Source: Phytoactinopolyspora endophytica (GTDB lineage Bacteria; Actinomycetota; Actinomycetes; Jiangellales; Jiangellaceae). Taken from it: 5,092 nucleotides of DNA. The translations under genes were made by a program, and so were the position numbers. The notes beneath the pieces are model-generated. The model made no database searches. It saw only the letters and a program-made list of their open reading frames with translations, and was not told where the DNA came from. The DNA lies in NCBI RefSeq assembly GCF_004138495.1, contig NZ_ML142852.1:111666-116757 (forward strand). The letters run 5' to 3'. Of the stretch, positions 1 to 5,092 are shown piece after piece (position 1 is the first letter of the stretch; every line of letters starts with the position of its first letter).

Positions 1-69
1 GGCGAGCTCAGCCGTGAGGTCGACGTTCGCCAACCCGCGCACCCCGTCGGTACCGAAGAGACGTGCCAC
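1..69 (-). CDS. glmM: Phosphoglucosamine mutase, N-terminal fragment (cut by the left window edge)
   Basis: GlmM interconverts glucosamine-6-phosphate and glucosamine-1-phosphate in the cytoplasm, on the way to UDP-GlcNAc and peptidoglycan. Only the first 23 codons are visible. Read from a GTG start at 69-67 they give MARLFGTDGVRGLANVDLTA and then ELA. The FGTDGVRG block at residues 5-12 is the conserved N-terminal signature of GlmM and its phosphohexomutase relatives. The start is well supported by a strong ribosome binding site, AAGGAG at 82-77, seven nt upstream. The gene lies downstream of rplM and rpsI on the same strand, the usual actinobacterial order, which supports GlmM over other phosphohexomutases. 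The catalytic serine loop and the sugar-binding domains lie outside the window, so their integrity cannot be judged. Confidence 0.92.
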   Translation of the reverse strand, partial: MARLFGTDGVRGLANVDLTAELA

Positions 70-91
70 GTGCCTTCTCCTTAAATACAGC

Positions 92-128
92 TCGGCCCCG
101 GAGTGACCATAGTTTCCCCCGGGGCCGA
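92..128 (-). terminator. Perfect 10-bp GC-rich stem-loop between rpsI and glmM (possible attenuator, terminator or processing site)
   Basis: TCGGCCCCGG at 92-101 is the exact reverse complement of CCGGGGCCGA at 119-128, leaving a 17-nt loop. On the minus-strand transcript the hairpin starts 31 nt after the rpsI stop and ends 9 nt before the glmM Shine-Dalgarno. The sequence after it is GCTGTATTTAAGG, which is only mildly U-rich, so this is not a textbook intrinsic terminator. It could lower read-through into glmM, mark an RNA processing site, or stabilise the upstream ribosomal mRNA. The structure is seen directly; its function is inferred. Confidence 0.4.
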
Positions 129-159
129 ACCTGCTGGATTGTGTAGTTGTAGCTGCGCC

Positions 160-675
160 TTAACGCTTGCTGTACTGGGAGGCCTTGCGGGCCTTCTTCA
201 GACCGGCCTTCTTGCGCTCAGTCTCCCGGGAGTCACGGGTGAGGAAGCCGGCCTTCTTCAGCACCGCGCGGTTGCTGTCGATATCCGCGAGGTTAAGCGC
301 CCTGGCCAAAGCAAGACGCAGGGCCCCGGCCTGTCCGGAGGAACCCCCGCCGTTGAGCCGGGCGACGATGTCGTAGCGTCCGTCCAGCTCCAGCTCGACG
401 AACGGCGAACGGACAACCTGCTGGTGGACCTTGTTCGGGAAGTACTGGTCGAGGTCGCGACCGTTGATCTTCCACTTGCCGCTGCCCGGCACGATGCGGA
501 CTCGCGCGATGGCTTCCTTGCGTCGGCCGATAGCGGCAGCCGGCTCGATGGCCGACGAGGGCGCCGACGGCGCCGACTCGGAAGTGAAGCTCTCGACCGA
601 GGTCTCCTCGGCCTCATTCTCGACTGTGGTCTCGGTCATGTCCTCGCTCGCGGTGTTGGTCATGGTGTCGCTCAC
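160..675 (-). CDS. rpsI: 30S ribosomal protein S9
   Basis: S9 is a small-subunit head protein whose basic C-terminal tail reaches the P-site tRNA. The S9 domain runs from GRRKEA (residue 50) to the end, through [27 protein letters not shown] and the terminal QYSKR; the final SKR is the conserved tail. The 49 residues before it are Ser/Glu/Ala-rich, with 11 acidic residues and no Lys, Arg or His, an extension of the kind seen in actinobacterial S9. The start taken is GTG 675-673, which overlaps the rplM stop (GTGA, 4 nt) and implies translational coupling; it gives 171 aa. In-frame ATGs at 663 and 639 are alternatives. The one at 639 (MTETT...) gives 159 aa and has GAGGA close upstream, so the exact N-terminus is uncertain. 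The gene is co-transcribed with rplM. Confidence 0.96.
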   Translation of the reverse strand: MSDTMTNTASEDMTETTVENEAEETSVESFTSESAPSAPSSAIEPAAAIGRRKEAIARVRIVPGSGKWKINGRDLDQYFPNKVHQQVVRSPFVELELDGRYDIVARLNGGGSSGQAGALRLALARALNLADIDSNRAVLKKAGFLTRDSRETERKKAGLKKARKASQYSKR

Positions 676-1115
676 TGTGTCAGCTGGCCGATCTCGAACG
701 GCGCCGGCTTCTGCGCCTGGTGTGGGTGCTCTGGGCCGCCGTAGACCTTCAGCTTGGTCAACATCTTCCGGCCGAGGCTGTTGTGCGGGAGCATCCCCTT
801 GACGGCCTTCTCCACGACCCGTCGGGGGTTCTTCTCCAGCAGGTCGGCGTAGCTCGTCGCACGGAGGCCACCTGGCCTGCCGGAGTGCCGGTAGTCGACC
901 TTCTGCTGCAGCTTGTTCCCGGTCAGAGCGACCTTGTCTGCATTGATGATGATGACGAAGTCACCGGTGTCGGCATGCGGGGCGTAGATGGGCTTGTGCT
1001 TGCCACGCAGCAGGGTGGCGGCGTGTGAGGCGAGCCGGCCGAGTACGACATCAGTGGCGTCGATGACATGCCACTGACGCTCAACGTCACCGGGCTTGGG
1101 GCTGTACGTGCGCAC
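672..1115 (-). CDS. rplM: 50S ribosomal protein L13
   Basis: L13 is an early-assembly large-subunit protein that binds 23S rRNA. The product begins [10 protein letters not shown] and contains [70 protein letters not shown] and [11 protein letters not shown], all family landmarks in the expected order. The start is placed at GTG 1115-1113, giving 147 aa, the normal length. GAAGG at 1129-1125, nine nt upstream, can serve as ribosome binding site. The reading frame stays open to an ATG at 1202, but those extra 29 residues ([12 protein letters not shown]...) do not resemble L13 and fall in the predicted leader. The gene heads the rplM-rpsI(-glmM) block and its stop overlaps the rpsI start by 4 nt. 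Confidence 0.96.
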   Translation of the reverse strand: MRTYSPKPGDVERQWHVIDATDVVLGRLASHAATLLRGKHKPIYAPHADTGDFVIIINADKVALTGNKLQQKVDYRHSGRPGGLRATSYADLLEKNPRRVVEKAVKGMLPHNSLGRKMLTKLKVYGGPEHPHQAQKPAPFEIGQLTQ

Positions 1116-1173
1116 GGTCGTAGGCCTTCGGTTGGTCGGTAAGGATGTCCAGTCTTGCGGTGCGCCGCCACCT

Positions 1174-1188
1174 GGCAGCAGAGCTGCC
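1174..1188 (-). promoter_or_regulatory. Small hairpin in the rplM 5' leader
   Basis: In the transcript orientation GGCAGC-TCT-GCTGCC forms a 6-bp GC-rich stem with a 3-nt loop, about 60 nt upstream of the rplM start and inside the predicted leader of about 90 nt. A second short potential stem (GGTG-6 nt-CACC) follows just downstream at about 1159-1172. Ribosomal protein leaders often carry autoregulatory structures, but I do not recognise this as a named L13 leader. The hairpin is seen; a regulatory role is inference. Confidence 0.3.
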
Positions 1189-1211
1189 GCCGGCACACAC
1201 AACGACGTTTA

Positions 1212-1241
1212 AGAATACTCGCTCCCACACCGAACGGTCAA
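1212..1241 (-). promoter_or_regulatory. Predicted rplM-rpsI promoter (-35 TTGACC, -10 TATTCT)
   Basis: On the minus strand TTGACC (1241-1236) is followed after 18 nt by TATTCT (1217-1212). This is a good match to the vegetative sigma70-type consensus and sits properly upstream of rplM. Transcription would begin near 1206-1204, giving a leader of about 90 nt before the GTG at 1115. Spacing, position and strand all agree with a housekeeping promoter for the ribosomal protein genes. The TAAACGTC that directly follows the -10 matches the core of the direct repeats at 1260-1293. Confidence 0.65.
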
Positions 1242-1259
1242 AACCAGCCGCCGCGCACG

Positions 1260-1293
1260 TGAGACGTTTATAGATCATGAGACGTTCATAGAT
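1260..1293. repeat. Pair of 16-nt direct repeats, 18-nt period, between the rplM promoter and the methyltransferase
   Basis: TGAGACGTTTATAGAT (1260-1275) and TGAGACGTTCATAGAT (1278-1293) match at 15 of 16 positions and are separated by CA. The core GACGTTTA recurs at 1204-1211, immediately after the rplM -10. The pair lies upstream of the rplM -35 and just before the methyltransferase start, so an operator affecting one or both divergent genes is possible. The T/C difference would be synonymous (TTT/TTC) in the methyltransferase frame, but no start codon in that frame lies upstream of the repeats. Confidence 0.6.
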
Positions 1294-1305
1294 TGTACCC
1301 GGCAT

Positions 1306-2040
1306 GTGTGCCCTGGGCCGCATTGTTCGTATCCTGTTCTGGTGCCTCAGCGCCATGACGTCCACAGGGCCGAGGCATATGAGTCCGAGCGGGGTCATGG
1401 ATTCACACTGCCGAGCGAACGCGTCTGCTGGGCGTCGGACATCGTCTGGATTCTGCGCGATACGGCCGCGACGCTCCCACACCAGCCGCGTGTGATCGAT
1501 ATCGGCTGTGGGACCGGCAAGTTCACCCGGCTGATTCGGGACGTCCTCCAGAGCACCTTCGGTCTAGCGCCGACCGTGCACGGTGTCGACGCTTCAGACG
1601 CGATGCTCGACGTCGCCCGTCGCCGGGACAGCCATGGCATTGAGTACCGTCGCGTCGACGCCCGAGCTCTGGACGGGCCGGCAGACTACGACCTCGTCGT
1701 CTCTTGCCAGGTCCTCGACAGCTTCGAGCGACCCGCCGAGTTGCTCGCCGCCTGGCGGCGAAACCTGCTGACGTCCAGGGGCAAGCTCCTGACCGTTCTC
1801 GCCTTCTCCCGAGCCGACGGCTGGACCAACCGCACTCCCGAGCAACTGGACCGGACGCCGCTGGCTACGGTGACCAGCATCGAGCCGCTCGTCGACGCCA
1901 CCGTCCAGGCCGGTTTCAGCGAGGTCCGCGCGGGGTTCCTGCCGAGCGTCAGCCCACTGCACGGCGGAGCGTCGACGGGGCGCACCGGCCCAGTCGGCAG
2001 CCGCTACTACGCGATTGCCACGACTCCAACCGCCCCGTAG
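1306..2040 (+). CDS. Class I SAM-dependent methyltransferase, substrate unknown
   Basis: This is a stand-alone Rossmann-fold methyltransferase of about 244 aa, probably cytoplasmic. The SAM-binding motif I is VIDIGCGTGKF (residues 63-73). The acidic residue at the end of strand 2 is Asp95 in HGVDASDAML (92-101). A motif II-like adenine contact is RVDARAL (116-122), and the strand 4 motif is DYDLVVSCQVLDSF (127-140). The C-terminal third (GFSEVRAGFLPSV...SRYYAI) fits the closing beta strands of the fold. Nothing identifies the methyl acceptor; small molecule, lipid or protein are all possible. The start is uncertain: the frame allows only GTG 1306 and GTG 1342 before motif I, and neither has a Shine-Dalgarno. 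A leaderless transcript is possible, as TAGATT at 1289-1294 could act as a -10. The gene is divergent from rplM and convergent with the transporter operon, 15 nt away. Confidence 0.8.
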   Translation: MCPGPHCSYPVLVPQRHDVHRAEAYESERGHGFTLPSERVCWASDIVWILRDTAATLPHQPRVIDIGCGTGKFTRLIRDVLQSTFGLAPTVHGVDASDAMLDVARRRDSHGIEYRRVDARALDGPADYDLVVSCQVLDSFERPAELLAAWRRNLLTSRGKLLTVLAFSRADGWTNRTPEQLDRTPLATVTSIEPLVDATVQAGFSEVRAGFLPSVSPLHGGASTGRTGPVGSRYYAIATTPTAP

Positions 2041-2055
2041 CGACTGACTGAGCTC

Positions 2056-3528
2056 TCAGGCAGGGACAACCTGACCGTCACGGACGCGGAGCACGCGGTC
2101 GGCGAACGACCGGAGCCTACGCTCGTCGTGACTGACGACCACCAGCCCGCAGCCGCGGTCGGCCAGCTCGCGCAGGAGGCCGACCATCTCGGCCGCATGG
2201 ACGCTGTCCAGGGCGGCGGTCGGCTCGTCGGCGACGACGAGACGCGCGTCGCCGCCGAGCGCGCGGGCAACCGCCACCCGCTGGCGCTGTCCACCGGAGA
2301 GTCGCCTGGGACGAGCCGCGGGGTCGACGTCGTCCAGACCCACTCGTCGCAGCAGTTCGGCGGCGTGGCGGCGCGTCTCGGGAGCAGCCAGCCGGATGCG
2401 GCCTTCCGAGGTCGCGACGATCGCCTCGGCGACGGTCTTCCATATCGGCCACCTAGGGTCGAGGCTGCCGGCGGCGTCCTGGAAGATCGGCATGACGAAT
2501 CCGGGGCTGGGACGGCTCGCCTCACTCGACCACAACACGGTGTCGCCGTGCCGTACCCTGCCGGACACTGGCCGCAACAACCCAGCCAGAGCGCGCAAGA
2601 CCGTGCTCTTGCCGCCGCCCGAGGGTCCGCACAGCCCGATCACCTCGCCGGCCATGATCCGGAGGTCGACGTCGCTGACGACAGGGCTGCCGCCCCGGTA
2701 GGCGAGGCTGACGTCCTCCAGCGATGCGACCGCTGGCCCTGTCGTCGGAGACGGCCGTGGACCGGCGCCGGCCGCACGTGCCCCGACCAGCGCCCGAGTG
2801 GCCGGGCGGGTGGCCACCGCCTCAAGAGCGCCGCCACCCGCACGCCCCACGACCAGTTCCTCGGCGACGCAGCCCCCGTCCAGTACGACGATGCGGTCGG
2901 CGTACTCGGCGGCCATGTCCAGATCATGGCTGACCAGCAGCAAGGACCTCGACTGTGCCACCAGCGTCGCCAATGCGCTGCGAGCGACGTCGGCGTCCAG
3001 GGCCGACGTCGGCTCATCGGCGACGATCAGCCGCGGTGCGTGCGCCGCCGCCGCGGCGATGTCGGCGCGCTGCAGCATGCCTCCAGACCACATGGCAGGA
3101 CGATCGCGCAGCCGCTCCCGCGCATCGCCCACTCCGAGCGCTGCGACCCTGGAGACCGCCTGCTCCCGTGGCACCCGAAGCCGGTGCACCAGCCACGCCT
3201 CGCTGACGTGATGGCCCACGCTCCACCACGGATCGGCCGACCGGTAGGGATCCTGTCCGACGTAACCGACCTGCCGGCCACGGGTCTGGCGCATCTCGCG
3301 CTCACGGAGCCCGGTCAGGTCGCCAACCCCGGAGAGAAGGATCATCCCGGTGACGGCGGTTCCGGGTGGCAGCAGTCCCAGAACACCACGGACCAGTGTG
3401 CTCTTGCCGGAGCCGGAGCCGCCGACCACCGCTACGGTCTCGCCGTCGCCGATGGTCAATGAGACATGTTCGAGCGCCTGATAACCGTTCGGGTACCGGA
3501 CGCTGAGCCGGTCGATCCGCAACGTCAT
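2056..3528 (-). CDS. Fused dual-domain ABC transporter ATPase, peptide/nickel (DppD-DppF) type
   Basis: This 490-aa cytoplasmic protein would energise the two permeases encoded just upstream. Two complete ATPase domains are joined in one chain. Domain 1 has Walker A GGSGSGKST (36-44), Q-loop Gln92, signature SGGMLQR (148-154), Walker B LIVADEPTSALD (167-178) and switch His201. Domain 2 has Walker A GPSGGGKST (301-309), Q-loop Gln350 in FQDAAGSLDPRW, signature LSGGQRQR (410-417), Walker B LVVADEPTAALD (430-441) and switch His467. Both sites look catalytically intact. SGGMLQR is DppD-like and FQD...SLDPR is OppF/DppF-like, so the order is D then F, as in YejF or GsiA. The linker, about 230-265, is Gly/Ala/Pro-rich. 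The ATG at 3528 overlaps the permease stop (ATGA) and has a strong GAGGAG at 3542-3537, 8 nt upstream. Substrate cannot be inferred from this protein. Confidence 0.93.
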   Translation of the reverse strand: MTLRIDRLSVRYPNGYQALEHVSLTIGDGETVAVVGGSGSGKSTLVRGVLGLLPPGTAVTGMILLSGVGDLTGLREREMRQTRGRQVGYVGQDPYRSADPWWSVGHHVSEAWLVHRLRVPREQAVSRVAALGVGDARERLRDRPAMWSGGMLQRADIAAAAAHAPRLIVADEPTSALDADVARSALATLVAQSRSLLLVSHDLDMAAEYADRIVVLDGGCVAEELVVGRAGGGALEAVATRPATRALVGARAAGAGPRPSPTTGPAVASLEDVSLAYRGGSPVVSDVDLRIMAGEVIGLCGPSGGGKSTVLRALAGLLRPVSGRVRHGDTVLWSSEASRPSPGFVMPIFQDAAGSLDPRWPIWKTVAEAIVATSEGRIRLAAPETRRHAAELLRRVGLDDVDPAARPRRLSGGQRQRVAVARALGGDARLVVADEPTAALDSVHAAEMVGLLRELADRGCGLVVVSHDERRLRSFADRVLRVRDGQVVPA

Positions 3529-4394
3529 CGCGGTGTCTCCTCGATCGCGTCGGCGAGCAGCGACACGCAGCCCACACTGACGACGATCGCCGACGTGGGA
3601 GCGATGACCAGCCAGGGCGCCCGGGACAGGTAACTACGGCCGTCGGCGACCATCTGTCCCCACTCCGCCGTGGGCGGGGCGACGCCAAGCCCCAGGAAGG
3701 ACAGCGCGGACAGGCCGATGATCACCTCGGCCAAGCCGAGCGTTGCTACCGAGAGCACGCTGACCGCGGTAGCCGGGGTCACGTGACGCCACATCGCCCG
3801 CAGCCGTCCGACGCCCGCCATCCGAGCTGCCGTCACGAACGGGCGGTCCACATGGGCCAGCGCGAACGTCCGGGCGTAGCGCGCCATCGGCGCCCATCCG
3901 GCTAGCGCCATCGCTACCACCAGGTTGGTAAGCCCGGGTCCGAGCACACCGATCACGGCCAGAGCGAGCACCAGCTGGGGAATGGCGAGGACGATGTCGA
4001 CGAGCCGCGAGAGCACGGTGTCGATTACGCCGGGCGAGAGCGCGGCAACGAGCCCCACCGCCAGCCCGGCGACGGTGCTGACCGCGCCGACCAACAGCGC
4101 AGTGCCGAGCGATATCCGCGCGCCTGCCGCCAGCCGGGCCAGCACGTCGCGGCCGGCCTGGTCGGTGCCGAGCGGGTGCTCCCAACTTGGCGCGGCGAGC
4201 TTCGCGGCGTAGTCCGTGACGTTCGGGTCGGGGCGGAAGAACGGAATGACGACGGCCAACGCCACGAGCGTCGACAGAAGTGCCACGCCGATCACCAGGC
4301 TGGCGCGGCCGGCAGACACCCGGGGACGCGGGCGAGCTGCCCGGCGAGCGGGCCTGATCGCCCGGCCTGCGGGCCCCATGGACGTCCCGGTCAC
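3525..4394 (-). CDS. ABC transporter permease, DppC/OppC type
   Basis: This integral membrane permease of 289 aa has the usual length for DppC. After an Arg/Pro-rich cytoplasmic N-terminus comes a first membrane segment (about 33-53). Then follows the family block HPLGTDQAGRDVLARL (73-88) and further hydrophobic segments near 97-119, 132-152, 155-171, 208-236 and 259-280. The cytoplasmic EAA-type loop that docks on the ATPase is FVTAARMAGVGRLRAMWRHV plus TP (186-207). SFLGLGVAPPTAEWGQMV (231-248) is a further DppC hallmark. The start chosen is GTG 4394-4392, which overlaps the upstream permease stop (GTGA). ATG 4379 (Met6) is an alternative; neither has a strong ribosome binding site, consistent with translational coupling. 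Its own stop overlaps the ATPase start by 4 nt. Confidence 0.93.
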   Translation of the reverse strand: MTGTSMGPAGRAIRPARRAARPRPRVSAGRASLVIGVALLSTLVALAVVIPFFRPDPNVTDYAAKLAAPSWEHPLGTDQAGRDVLARLAAGARISLGTALLVGAVSTVAGLAVGLVAALSPGVIDTVLSRLVDIVLAIPQLVLALAVIGVLGPGLTNLVVAMALAGWAPMARYARTFALAHVDRPFVTAARMAGVGRLRAMWRHVTPATAVSVLSVATLGLAEVIIGLSALSFLGLGVAPPTAEWGQMVADGRSYLSRAPWLVIAPTSAIVVSVGCVSLLADAIEETPR

Positions 4395-5092
4395 GAGGGC
4401 CGCACCCCGGACTTCCGTATCAAGCCGACGATCACATCGACGAGCAGGCTGGCGACGACGTACGCCAGCACCCCGAACAGGACCAGCGCCTGCACCACCG
4501 GGACGTCCCGCGAAACGATCGACTCGATCAGGTACCTGCCGATGCCCGGCCAGGTGAAGACCGTCTCCACCACGGCAGCGCCGGCCAGCAGGCTGCCGAC
4601 CGTCATGCCGGCCGCGGTCAGCAGCGCCGGCGTCGCCGGAGGAACCATGTGCACCAGCAGCGCCCGGCTAGGGCTGGCGCCGCGTCCTACGGCGACGTCG
4701 ACCGGCCCGCTCGACGACGCGTCGACCAAGGCGGCTCGGAACACCCGCGCCCACATGGCGGCGGCGCCGATCGCCAGCGGCACCGCCGGCAGGACCGCGC
4801 CGCGCCATGAGCCGTCGGCAATGACCGATCCCATGCCCCAGCCGAGCACCACGATGTCGAGCAGCACGGTGCCGACGACGAAGCTCGGCACCGCTGCACC
4901 GGTGAAGATCAGACCTCGGATGCCGAAGTCCACCGCGCGCCCTCGCCATCGCGCTGCCACCAGCGCCAGCGGAACCGCGACCACGGCGGCAAGACCCAGC
5001 GCAACGGCACATAGCCGGGCGGTGGCGGGTAGCCGCCCACCCACCTCGGCGGCCACCGGGCGTCCGCTGCTCCACGATGTGCCCAGATCGCC
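4391..5092 (-). CDS. ABC transporter permease, DppB/OppB type (5' end beyond the right window edge)
   Basis: This is the partner permease of the DppC-like protein; 233 residues and the stop are visible. The frame is open to the edge and begins GDLGTSWSSGRPVAAEVGGR followed by LPATARL, the conserved stretch after the first periplasmic region of DppB proteins. The gene therefore starts outside the window and lacks roughly the first 80 residues here. The GTG at 5056 is an internal codon, not the start. The visible part has several hydrophobic segments and an EAA-type loop, DVAVGRGASPSRALLVHMVP (fragment residues 132-151). It also has ETVFTWPGIGRYLIESI (176-192) and the DVPVVQA motif (196-202), both DppB hallmarks. 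Its stop overlaps the next permease start by 4 nt. It is the first visible gene of the operon; a substrate-binding lipoprotein gene may lie further upstream. Confidence 0.92.
   Translation of the reverse strand, partial: GDLGTSWSSGRPVAAEVGGRLPATARLCAVALGLAAVVAVPLALVAARWRGRAVDFGIRGLIFTGAAVPSFVVGTVLLDIVVLGWGMGSVIADGSWRGAVLPAVPLAIGAAAMWARVFRAALVDASSSGPVDVAVGRGASPSRALLVHMVPPATPALLTAAGMTVGSLLAGAAVVETVFTWPGIGRYLIESIVSRDVPVVQALVLFGVLAYVVASLLVDVIVGLIRKSGVRPS

Noticed and set aside
103..744. Long plus-strand open frame across rpsI
   Set aside because: It is antisense to a certain ribosomal protein gene, low in complexity, and resembles no protein; it is a by-product of high GC content.
1116..1202. 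Longer rplM start at ATG 1202
   Set aside because: The extra 29 residues are unlike L13, and the GTG at 1115 gives the standard 147-aa length and [10 protein letters not shown] start.
1087..1482. Minus-strand open frame over the rplM leader, its promoter and the methyltransferase 5' end
   Set aside because: It covers a good promoter and runs antisense to the methyltransferase, and its product is not recognisable.
1304..1495. Plus-strand ATG frame of 63 codons beginning 2 nt before the methyltransferase GTG
   Set aside because: It is out of frame with the methyltransferase and its product has no recognisable features. The methyltransferase frame carries all the SAM-binding motifs.
2048..2059. 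CTGAG-CT-CTCAG inverted repeat between the convergent methyltransferase and ATPase genes
   Set aside because: A 5-bp stem with a 2-nt loop and no U-tract is too weak for a terminator; it also overlaps the ATPase stop codon.
2128..3462. 444-codon plus-strand open frame across the fused ATPase gene
   Set aside because: It is the mirror frame of a gene with two full sets of ATPase motifs. Its product is rich in Arg, Gly, Asp and Ala with no recognisable domain.
3634..4185. Minus-strand open frame of 183 codons inside the DppC-like permease gene
   Set aside because: It is an out-of-frame shadow, Arg/Gly/Ala-rich, without the membrane segments of the true permease.
5054..5056. GTG at 5056 as start of the DppB-like permease
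   Set aside because: The frame is open to the window edge, and the 12 codons upstream (GDLGTSWSSGRP) are conserved DppB sequence, so the gene starts beyond the window.

Overview
The window comes from a high-GC genome and looks like an actinobacterium. The evidence is the rplM-rpsI-glmM gene order, GTG starts on several genes, an S9 protein with an acidic N-terminal extension ending in SKR, and an L13 protein beginning [11 protein letters not shown] cannot name the genus.

The left part (1-1305) is a housekeeping block read leftwards on the minus strand. A good sigma70-type promoter (1212-1241) and a leader of about 90 nt with a small hairpin precede rplM (L13, GTG start at 1115). rplM overlaps rpsI (S9) by 4 nt. 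After an 84-nt gap holding a perfect 10-bp stem-loop comes glmM, phosphoglucosamine mutase, of which only the first 23 codons lie in the window. The short glmM stub is recognisable from its protein sequence and its strong ribosome binding site.

The middle (1260-2040) holds a stand-alone class I SAM-dependent methyltransferase on the plus strand, divergent from rplM. Its start is poorly defined, with no Shine-Dalgarno sequence. A pair of 16-nt direct repeats at 18-nt period (1260-1293) lies between it and the rplM promoter. A core of the same repeat recurs at the predicted rplM transcription start.

The right part (2056-5092) is a minus-strand ABC importer of the peptide/nickel (Dpp/Opp/Nik) type, convergent with the methyltransferase across only 15 nt. 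In transcription order it encodes a DppB-like permease (cut by the right edge), a DppC-like permease, and one 490-aa protein carrying two complete ATPase domains (a DppD-DppF fusion). Both junctions are 4-nt stop/start overlaps, so the three genes form a tightly coupled operon. No substrate-binding protein is in the window; it would be expected upstream, beyond 5092. The substrate cannot be told from these genes.

Nothing here is clearly a new system. The points most worth a second look are the repeat motif shared between the rplM start region and the rplM/methyltransferase intergenic space, the unclear methyltransferase start, and the stem-loop between rpsI and glmM.
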